Origin: Deltaproteobacteria bacterium 13_1_40CM_4_68_19
Lineage (GTDB): Bacteria > Myxococcota > Myxococcia > Myxococcales > 40CM-4-68-19
NCBI GenBank assembly: GCA_001918155.1
Contig: MNFJ01000097.1
Coordinates: forward strand, 1 to 45,580
Direction of reading: 5' to 3'
DNA length: 45,580 bases
The translations under genes and the position numbers were made by a program. A model generated the notes under the pieces. It was given only the letters and a program-made list of their open reading frames with translations, did no database searches and had not been told where the DNA came from. Positions 39,096 to 45,580 of the stretch are shown here, piece by piece; positions within the stretch are counted from its first letter, which is position 1, and each line of letters starts with the position of its first letter.

Positions 39096-40153
39096 GCGCG
39101 CCGTCCGTCTCCTGCCCGACCGATGGCCTCGATGCGCTGGCCCCCTCCGCGCGGGCGTCCCGGGTCGCCGCCTCCGCCCTGCGCTGGCTCGCCGCCTGCG
39201 CGCTCGCTTTTGCTGCGCTCCTCGCGGTTGCCGTCGCGCTGGCGGAAGTGGATCGCACCCGCGCGCCCGATCCCGCGCTGCCGTCGGCTTCGGCGTATCT
39301 GGACTTCGATCTGGCGGTCCTGCGCGCGATCGCGCAGCGCAGCTTCGACCCCAGCGTCCCGGATGCGCGCCCGCGGGCGCTCTGGGATCGCCGCCCGCCC
39401 TGGCGGCTTCCCGACGTCGCCGCGGAGGAAGCGCACCTGGTCTCTATGCGCGACGCCTGGGCTGCTTCGGTCGCCGACAAGAGCCGCTTCCGCAGCGCCG
39501 CCCGCGGTGCGTACGACGCCCTCGGACTGCTTCTCGGCGGCCTCTGCCTCGCTCTCGCGGCGGCTGCCCTGGGCGGAGCCATCGCCGAGCGCGTCCGCGC
39601 CGCAGGCACGACCCCAGCGGCGGCGCGGCGCACGGCCCTCGCCGCGGCGGCAGCCGTCCTCGTGCTCCTGCCCCTTTCGGGAATGCTCGATCCCGCGTTG
39701 TTCTACGATCGCACCCGGTCCACCGGAACCGGGGCGGCCGCGCTCTTGTTCGTCGCCGGATTCGCCGGCGCGATGTCCGGGGCCGCGGCGCGATCCCTCT
39801 TCGCTCCCCCATCGCAGGCTGAGTTCCTCACAGCCCTGGGCGGCCGGCCCGCGCTGCTTTCCGCGGCGCGCCTCTCGGCCCTGGAGGCGACGCGCTGGCT
39901 CGTCCCGCTGGTCCCCGCGCTCGCGGTCGCCGCCGTCTTCGCCTGCGCGAAGGCCGACCAGGACCCATCGCTGCATGGCGAGGCCAGCGGACTCGGCGCT
40001 TTGATCCGCGCGGCCATGGGAGAAGTCTCCGCCGCCGATCGGCTCTCTTCGGCAGCCCTGGCCGGCGGCGCGCTCGTCGTGCTCTGGTATCTCGGGCACC
40101 GATTCGTCCTGGAGATGCGCGCCTCGCTCGGCACCAGGGGGACCGCGGGATGA
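39092..40153 (+). CDS. ABC permease, diverged DppB-like
   Basis: 353 residues, ATGA overlap on both sides. Six membrane helices at about 31-52, 145-166, 180-200, 213-235, 270-290 and 325-345, with a large periplasmic loop after the first, as in DppB. Between helices 4 and 5 a cytoplasmic segment (SQAEFLTALGGRPALLSAARL) matches the position and spacing of the EAA loop ('FV.TARAKGL...L..H.LRNAL') although the sequence is diverged. Likely pairs with the permease half of the next protein. Confidence 0.6.
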   Translation: MSAPSVSCPTDGLDALAPSARASRVAASALRWLAACALAFAALLAVAVALAEVDRTRAPDPALPSASAYLDFDLAVLRAIAQRSFDPSVPDARPRALWDRRPPWRLPDVAAEEAHLVSMRDAWAASVADKSRFRSAARGAYDALGLLLGGLCLALAAAALGGAIAERVRAAGTTPAAARRTALAAAAAVLVLLPLSGMLDPALFYDRTRSTGTGAAALLFVAGFAGAMSGAAARSLFAPPSQAEFLTALGGRPALLSAARLSALEATRWLVPLVPALAVAAVFACAKADQDPSLHGEASGLGALIRAAMGEVSAADRLSSAALAGGALVVLWYLGHRFVLEMRASLGTRGTAG

Positions 40154-42651
40154 GAGCAGGCGGCCTCCTCGAGATCCTCTTGCCGTCCGGATTCCGCGCC
40201 CCCTCCGCGCTCGCCGGCGTTCTGCTCGCGGTCGGGATCGCGCAGGGCATCGCGCTGATCGGGCGCGACGAGCCGTATCCGGTCGCGGCGGCGCTGATGG
40301 CCGCGCTCCTCGCAACCGCCGGCGTCATTCTCGCTGCGTTCGTCCGCGCGAACGTCCGCGGAGGCGCCGCCCCTGATCCTGGCGCGCAGCGGTCTCCTTC
40401 CGATCCGATGGCGCTGCTCGCGCTCGGCATCATCGCCGCTGCGACGCTGGAGGCCTGGCGGGTCACCGGCATCTTCTTCCCGCTGCGCATGGCGCTCGCC
40501 TGGCCCGGCGCGCTGCCCTTCGATCGCCTCGCGGAACCTGCGCTGCCAATGATGCTCGCAGGCACCTGCCTGATCGCGCTCGGAGCGGCAGCGACGGCCA
40601 CGTTGACTGGCGCTCTCTGGCTGCTCCTCTACGCCCGGCGCCTCGAGCTCCAGTCGCGCCTGATGGGAGCCGCTCTCTCCTTCGCGGGCGCGGTGCCCTA
40701 CGTCGCTTTCGCGCTGGTGATTCGCGCCCTGCTTTGCGGCCCGGTCGCGTTCCGCGCCGCCGGACAATGGCTCGCGCTGCGTCCCGACGAGCAGCTCGCG
40801 TACCGATCACTGCTCGGCGCGGCGCCCGGCCTGCTCGCGGCGTCGGTCGGCCTCGGGCTCGGGATCAGCCGGGGGCTCTGGAGCTGGCTGGAAGAGGTCC
40901 GGGCCGCCGAAGAGAGCAGCGATTCGTTCCTCGCGGCCACGGTGCGCGGGCAGCGCCGCTGGTCCATCCTGCTGAGGCAGGGTTTGTGGCTCCGCCGGCG
41001 TCGCGAGGTTGGGGCGCTGCTCCTCGCGGGCATGGCCGGAGCGGTCCTGATCGACGTCCTGTCGAACACGCTCATCGACAGCTTCCGGCCGCCCGGATTT
41101 CCGCCCTATCCTTCGCTCGGTGCGGCGCTGTTCCTCCGCGGCGCCGCCGAAAGCTTTGGACCGGCAGCGCTGCCTGCGGCATGGGCCACCGCGCACCTCG
41201 CCGTGGTCGCGGCCTCGCTCCTGCTTCTCGTCGCGCAAGTGCTGCCGCGGCGCCCTGGCCTGAACGTTCTCGATACCGGCTTGCTCCGCGTGGGCCACAC
41301 CGTGCTCGCGCGCGGGATCCCGAGCGCGCACGGACTTCCGCCTCGCCCCTCGCTGCAGTGGGTGCTCGGCCCCTCGGGATCGGGCAAGAGTACCCTCCTG
41401 CGGGCCTGGGCCGCGCAGCTGCCGCAAGCCATTCTCGTTCCACAGGACCCGGACGATGCGCTCCCGGGCACGTTCTCCGCCACCGACGTGGCGGCGCTGG
41501 CCCGCTCCGCGCCCCTCCCTACCGACCGCGTCGTCTGGGACCTTCTCGGGCGGCTCGGCGACGATCCCCTGCGGCGGCGCCTCTTCGACCCGTTCACCCC
41601 GGTCTCGCGGCTTTCCCGAGGCGAACGGCAGCGCCTGCTCCTCGCGCTCGCCCTCTCTCGCGCTCGCGCCGATCCGGCCTGCACCTTGCTCCTCGACGAG
41701 CCCACCTCGGCGCAGGACACCGGGCGCACCGGCGCGCTGCTCGACTGCGTGCGCGATCTGCTGCCGGCGAGGTTCACCGGCAGCGGGGCGGTCGCCCTCA
41801 CCTCGCACGATCCGGAACCGATCAACGCCCTTCTCGGCGACCGTGGTCCCCAGGCCGTGGCGGATCACGTGCTGTGGCTGGAAGATCGCCACGCCGTCGC
41901 GGCGTCGGTCCGCCGCACGCCCGACCGGCGCTGGGAAGGGGCGGAGGCCCGCGGCCTCCGGCAGTACCTGGCAGCCGCGGATTCACTGCTCGGCGCGGCG
42001 GCCGGTGCCAGGGACGCGCCTGTCCCTGCGGGCGGGTCCGATGCGATCCGCGTCCTGCGCGCGCGAGTGACCATCGGCGGCCGACCTCACGCCGTCTCCG
42101 CGGACGCTCGCGTGCGCGGAGGCGAGCTGATCGTCCTTTCCGGTCCGTCGGGATGCGGCAAGTCCACTCTCCTGCGCGCGATCGCTGCGCGGCCGCCCGC
42201 TCCCGTCGAGGTGGGCTACGTGATGCAGGACGGCGCGCGCGCCTTTCCCGCTGAGATGCCGGTCCGCGAAGTTCTCGGCGAAGGTCCGGCGCGGACCCGG
42301 CGGGCGCTGGCACAGGGCTGGTTCGGAAACCCGCTCGATGACGATCTGGTCGCCCGGCCGGTCGGGACGCTCTCGGAAGGCGAGCGCCAGCGCATCCTGC
42401 TCGCCGGCGAAGTCCTCCGCCTGGACCGCACGCGGGGCCGGACCCGCCTGCTCCTTCTCGACGAGCCATTCGGAGCCGCGGATCCCGCCGCTCACATACG
42501 TTTGATGGACGCGCTCTTGCGCTGGGTGCGCGAGCCGGCGGGCCGGAATGCGGCCATCCTGGTCTCGCACAGTCCACTGGTGGACCTCGGGCTCGCGCGC
42601 GCGCTTGGCGTCCCTACCCGCGAGTGGACGATCCAAGGCGGAGACCGATGA
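40150..42651 (+). CDS. Permease fused to two ABC ATPase domains
   Basis: 833 residues, ATGA overlap. Residues 1-365 are membrane-embedded (about 7-8 helices) with an EAA-like loop at about 253-290. ATPase 1: Walker A GPSGSGKST (407-415), Q-loop VPQDPDDAL, signature LSRGE (488-492), Walker B CTLLLDEP, switch SHD (552-554). ATPase 2: Walker A GPSGCGKST (665-673), VMQDG, signature LSEGE (741-745), Walker B RLLLLDEP, switch SHS. All catalytic Glu residues are present. In family-5 importers these are three separate proteins (DppC, DppD, DppF), so this is a three-way fusion in the same order. With the upstream permease it forms a complete transporter core. Confidence 0.82.
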   Translation: MRAGGLLEILLPSGFRAPSALAGVLLAVGIAQGIALIGRDEPYPVAAALMAALLATAGVILAAFVRANVRGGAAPDPGAQRSPSDPMALLALGIIAAATLEAWRVTGIFFPLRMALAWPGALPFDRLAEPALPMMLAGTCLIALGAAATATLTGALWLLLYARRLELQSRLMGAALSFAGAVPYVAFALVIRALLCGPVAFRAAGQWLALRPDEQLAYRSLLGAAPGLLAASVGLGLGISRGLWSWLEEVRAAEESSDSFLAATVRGQRRWSILLRQGLWLRRRREVGALLLAGMAGAVLIDVLSNTLIDSFRPPGFPPYPSLGAALFLRGAAESFGPAALPAAWATAHLAVVAASLLLLVAQVLPRRPGLNVLDTGLLRVGHTVLARGIPSAHGLPPRPSLQWVLGPSGSGKSTLLRAWAAQLPQAILVPQDPDDALPGTFSATDVAALARSAPLPTDRVVWDLLGRLGDDPLRRRLFDPFTPVSRLSRGERQRLLLALALSRARADPACTLLLDEPTSAQDTGRTGALLDCVRDLLPARFTGSGAVALTSHDPEPINALLGDRGPQAVADHVLWLEDRHAVAASVRRTPDRRWEGAEARGLRQYLAAADSLLGAAAGARDAPVPAGGSDAIRVLRARVTIGGRPHAVSADARVRGGELIVLSGPSGCGKSTLLRAIAARPPAPVEVGYVMQDGARAFPAEMPVREVLGEGPARTRRALAQGWFGNPLDDDLVARPVGTLSEGERQRILLAGEVLRLDRTRGRTRLLLLDEPFGAADPAAHIRLMDALLRWVREPAGRNAAILVSHSPLVDLGLARALGVPTREWTIQGGDR

Positions 42652-42956
42652 ACCGGACGGCACGACGACTCGCTCTTCTGGAGCGCAGGCCCTGGACGCT
42701 GGCGCTGATCGGCGCGGCCGGCCTGACCCTGCTCATCCCCAGCGCCCTGGCGCTCTACGGTCCTCCCGAGCTGCTCGACGCGGGCATCGCGCTCGGTGAC
42801 ACGCGCCTCGCGCTCGGCTTCGTCGGGCTGTTCGCGATCAGCGCCGGTGTCCTTCGGCTGCTGCTGCGGCAGCGACGCCTCGCCGAGGAACAGCTCGACG
42901 AGGAGCCCGTTCTTCCCCACCCCGATCCGGCGCCGACGCGCGCCCACTTACGGTGA
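42648..42956 (+). CDS. Small two-helix membrane protein
   Basis: 102 residues, ATGA overlap. Basic start (MNRTARRLALLERRPW), helices at about 17-37 and 53-72, then a tail with RQRRLAEEQLDEEPVLPHP. Unknown family; likely a subunit or stabiliser of the transporter encoded just before it. Confidence 0.65.
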   Translation: MNRTARRLALLERRPWTLALIGAAGLTLLIPSALALYGPPELLDAGIALGDTRLALGFVGLFAISAGVLRLLLRQRRLAEEQLDEEPVLPHPDPAPTRAHLR

Positions 42957-42962
42957 CGACTG

Positions 42963-45494
42963 ATGGCGCCCTTGGACCCCATTCCGATCCAGCGCGCCGC
43001 GGGTTCGGCGCTGCGCTCGCTCAGGATCAAGGGAGCTCCGCCGCACCGGCTCACGGCCGCAGCGCGGAACGAGCCGCTCAAGCCGTCGCTCGCCATGGGC
43101 GCCCTGCTGGCGGCGATGCGGGCCCGTTTCGGCCTCGCCGAATCCGCCGCCAACGAGCTGCTCCGGCCGGCGCTCGCCGACTGGCGCGACGCAGTGGGCT
43201 GCGCCGACCCGCTGCTCCTGCCCGCGAACGCGCTCGGATCTGCAGGCGAGAAGCACCTCATCCCCATCCCGATGCCTTCCTGGTGCGCCTCGCTCGTCGA
43301 CGCGTGTGTCCTGCGGCTGGACGGTCCACCCGCGCTCGATGGCCCTCGCGTGGTGCAGCACGCCTGGCTCGCGGTGGTGCGCGAGGCCGAGCTGAGCGCC
43401 CTGGAATGCTTTCCCGTCGTCTTCGCGGGCCGCTACGGATCCGGCGCCGCCGCGCTCCGCATCCACCTCGCGATCTCGCCGCCGTTTCTCTCCCCCGGCT
43501 GGCAGGGAAGCCTATGCCTTCGGGCGGGAGCCCAGCGCCTGGACAACTCGCGCGTTCCGGTGCGCCTCTGGCTGGGTGCTCCCGCGTCGCCCGAGGGGAC
43601 GCCGCCGGGAATGAGCGGAGAGACCGCGGTGACCTGGGCGATGCCTCGCGGGCTGGAGGCGCTCGCTCCCGCATGGCCCAGCGGCTGGCCGAGATGGGCC
43701 GTGCTGCGGGTCCGCGAAGGACGTGAGCCCCAGGCGCTCTGGGAGCTTCCAGCGCTCTGGCGCGCCTGCATCGGTCCGGCGCCCGAGGCGGAGGTCGCGT
43801 CCTCGGTCTCGCCCTCACCGGGGACGCTGCGCCTTGCGGTGGACGTCGGCAGCACCTCGACGGTGGTCGTGGAGGAGGACAGCGCCGCCGCTGGCAGCGT
43901 GGGCGCAAAGCTTCTCGCCCATGGATCGCTTCGTCCGACGCCGTCGGGTTTCCGCAGGCTCGCCGGAGACGCCGCCACGGCGCATCGGGTCGGATGCGCC
44001 GAGCACGTCCTCGCGCCGGGGGGGCAGCTTCCGACTGCATTGGCGACGCCCACCGCTAGCGCCCTGACCGAGCTGCTGCGCGGCTCGCCGGATGCGGCCG
44101 ACCAGGTCTGGCTGCCGCAAGCGCCCGGTCTCGAGGACGACTCCGGGCCGCTGTTCATCGATCGATTCAAGTCGCCCGAGCTGCTCTTGCTCTCCGACTG
44201 GCTCGCGCAGGTGCCTGCCGCCTTCGCGGACCGCGCGGAAGTGAGCCGCCGGCTTCTGTACACGTTCGCGTATCAGATCGGCCGGACGCTGGCCGCAGCC
44301 CACGCCACGCCGCTCGTCGCTCCCGAGGGCGGCCGCTGGACTTTGCGCAGGCCGCGGCTCACCTCCGCGGAAGCGATCCTCACCTTCCCGGAGTGCGCAT
44401 TCGATACCAGCGCGGCGCAACCCTTCAGCGCCGTGTTCGAACAGGCAGGGGTGCAGCTGTGCCGCGGGCTCGCCGCAGCGTGGGAGCAGGCCTCGCACCG
44501 GCTGGTGGCGGATCCGGCCGCCGCCCGGGCGGCGCGCGCGCACACGCGCGACGAGCGCCATCCCATCGACGCCTACGTGGACTTCGGCGGCCTGACGCTG
44601 CAGATCACGGTGCGCGTTCCGCACGCTCCCGGCCGCCCGGCACCGTTCATCCGGGGGTCTTCCACCAGCTACCTGCTCGGCGGTGAGCGATTGATCGACG
44701 CGGCCGCATTCGCCGCGGCCGATCGCGACGCGCCATCTGCCTTGCGCGAGGCCTACCGCACGACGGCGCGACGGTGGCGCGCCCTGATCGCGAGCGGCGG
44801 GGCGCTGCGCGATGCGGAAGCCGCTCGCCACCCTCCGGTCGGCGAGGCCCTGCTCCAGATCGTGCTGGAGCTCTTGCGAAGACAGCTGGAGGGCACGCTC
44901 CGGAGGGCCGCTCCTGACCTGACGGCGTTGCGCGGCGCCGGGGTCCGGCTGCACCTTCTCGGCGAGGGTTGGAAGCTCATCGCGCTGGACGTCCCGGACG
45001 AGCTGCGCGAGGCGCAGACGCTGCGGCGGATCGACAGGCGCCTGGAGCAGGCGCCGCTGCTGCAAGGCCCGCTGCAGCTCCAGCGCCTGACGAAGCGGCG
45101 CGTCTGCGAGGGCGCGCTACGCGTGCGCGCCGGCGACGGGCCGCCCGATCCCGCGCTGGAGCTACAGGGCGTGGACGTCGGTTCGGCCCATGGCCTGCGG
45201 CAGCGCTGGTTCGGCGTCGCCGATCCCGGCGCCGCGCCCGATCCCGACGTGCTGCCGCGCCGCGAAGACCCGTGGTGGCGCGACTTCGCGGGCGGCTCCG
45301 ATTCACTGCTCCGCGTCGAGCAGTGGTTCAGCGGACCGAAGGACGCCTCGCCCTTCCGGACCCTGCTGGCGGGCGGCAATCTCGCCCTCGACGGCCGCCG
45401 CTCGGTGCTGAAGCAGTGGCTCGACGTGTCCGGACCTTCGCTCGTCGCGCTCCGCATCCGCGCAGCGCTGGAGCCCGACGCTACTGCGCCGTGA
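42963..45494 (+). CDS. Actin/Hsp70-fold (ASKHA) ATPase-like protein
   Basis: 843 residues, no signal peptide. The first 285 residues are a unique N-terminal region. The ASKHA signature follows: phosphate-1 motif LAVDVGSTSTVVV (291-303), phosphate-2 motif AYVDFGGLTLQI (537-548), and an adenosine-type motif VRLHLLGEGWKLI (661-673). YLLGGERLID near 570-579 resembles the DnaK 'GGe.iD' segment. Distant relatives could be DnaK, FtsA or SrfB-type proteins; none is close enough to name. Predicted cytosolic ATPase, last gene of the operon, 6 bases after the small membrane protein. Its end overlaps a minus-strand gene by 14 bases. Confidence 0.65.
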   Translation: MAPLDPIPIQRAAGSALRSLRIKGAPPHRLTAAARNEPLKPSLAMGALLAAMRARFGLAESAANELLRPALADWRDAVGCADPLLLPANALGSAGEKHLIPIPMPSWCASLVDACVLRLDGPPALDGPRVVQHAWLAVVREAELSALECFPVVFAGRYGSGAAALRIHLAISPPFLSPGWQGSLCLRAGAQRLDNSRVPVRLWLGAPASPEGTPPGMSGETAVTWAMPRGLEALAPAWPSGWPRWAVLRVREGREPQALWELPALWRACIGPAPEAEVASSVSPSPGTLRLAVDVGSTSTVVVEEDSAAAGSVGAKLLAHGSLRPTPSGFRRLAGDAATAHRVGCAEHVLAPGGQLPTALATPTASALTELLRGSPDAADQVWLPQAPGLEDDSGPLFIDRFKSPELLLLSDWLAQVPAAFADRAEVSRRLLYTFAYQIGRTLAAAHATPLVAPEGGRWTLRRPRLTSAEAILTFPECAFDTSAAQPFSAVFEQAGVQLCRGLAAAWEQASHRLVADPAAARAARAHTRDERHPIDAYVDFGGLTLQITVRVPHAPGRPAPFIRGSSTSYLLGGERLIDAAAFAAADRDAPSALREAYRTTARRWRALIASGGALRDAEAARHPPVGEALLQIVLELLRRQLEGTLRRAAPDLTALRGAGVRLHLLGEGWKLIALDVPDELREAQTLRRIDRRLEQAPLLQGPLQLQRLTKRRVCEGALRVRAGDGPPDPALELQGVDVGSAHGLRQRWFGVADPGAAPDPDVLPRREDPWWRDFAGGSDSLLRVEQWFSGPKDASPFRTLLAGGNLALDGRRSVLKQWLDVSGPSLVALRIRAALEPDATAP

Positions 45495-45580
45495 ACGTGT
45501 CGCCCCGCAGGCTCACCGTCACCTTCATCGACGAACCCGGGAGGCCGCCGCCGATGTCCACCTCGTTCGATCGAACGATG
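45481..45580 (-). CDS. Partial C-terminus of an unknown protein
   Basis: The last 32 codons of a gene entering from the right edge and ending with TAG at 45481-45483. The peptide has a strand-rich look (EVDIGGGLPGSSMKVTVSL, ending GDTFTAQ). It overlaps the ASKHA gene's stop convergently. The family cannot be judged. Confidence 0.5.
   Translation of the reverse strand, partial: IVRSNEVDIGGGLPGSSMKVTVSLRGDTFTAQ

Overview
The window is very GC-rich, dense with genes, and read on both strands with many 4-base stop/start overlaps (ATGA, GTGA, TTGA). Together with a giant Ser/Thr-kinase/histidine-kinase hybrid, an NtrC-type regulator, Sel1/TPR repeat proteins and many exported proteins of unknown family, this points to a deltaproteobacterial or myxobacterial (Myxococcota-like) chromosome. 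That placement is inference from gene style, not from a marker gene. No RNA genes, CRISPR arrays or complete insertion sequences were seen, and no stretch over 300 bases lacks a gene.

Left part (1-18883). A partial Tat-exported protein is followed by a Vgb-like beta-propeller protein, a DsrE-like protein, thiol peroxidase (tpx) and a small three-helix membrane protein. A peptide-type ABC importer comes next, split in two: substrate-binding protein and two permeases at 2835-6516, and the two ATPases at 14890-16613. Between the halves, on the opposite strand, lies a signalling and secretion unit. It consists of a 1515-residue kinase (STPK, AAA-type ATPase, TPR, GAF, HisKA, HATPase), a translationally coupled sigma-54 activator/response regulator, and an exported subtilase. 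The 160-base gap in front of the subtilase carries a good match to a sigma-54 promoter and two upstream palindromes, so the regulator may control the protease next to it. A small unknown protein, an Hpt phosphotransfer protein with what looks like a receiver-domain stub, an MFS transporter and a RelE/ParE-like small protein follow.

Right part (19053-45494). This is the most novel region: about 20 genes in a divergent arrangement, most with no recognisable family. One arm (minus, 24390 down to 19053) encodes a LytM/M23 peptidase, a bifunctional class A PBP-like enzyme, two single-helix envelope proteins and a Sel1-repeat protein. The other arm (plus, 24510 to 28531) encodes a three-helix MotA/TolQ-like protein, an unknown protein, a lipoprotein, a coiled-coil anchor, a periplasmic protein and a lytic transglycosylase. 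An 88-base palindromic element sits between the arms. A convergent HExxH protein (28458-30173) separates this from a ten-gene plus-strand operon (30282-45494). That operon holds three unknown soluble proteins, a large membrane-anchored or lipoprotein-like protein, a divergent solute-binding-like protein, a Cys-rich exported protein, a DppB-like permease, a DppC-like permease fused to two ABC ATPases, a small membrane protein and an actin/Hsp70-fold ATPase-like protein.

Reading of the whole: peptidoglycan synthesis and hydrolysis enzymes, envelope-spanning anchors, a possible ion-channel-type motor protein, a one-of-a-kind ABC transporter and an ASKHA-type ATPase are encoded side by side. They could form one envelope machine for local wall remodelling with uptake or export of a peptide or muropeptide. 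This function is inference. The gene order, domain motifs and coupling are visible in the sequence.
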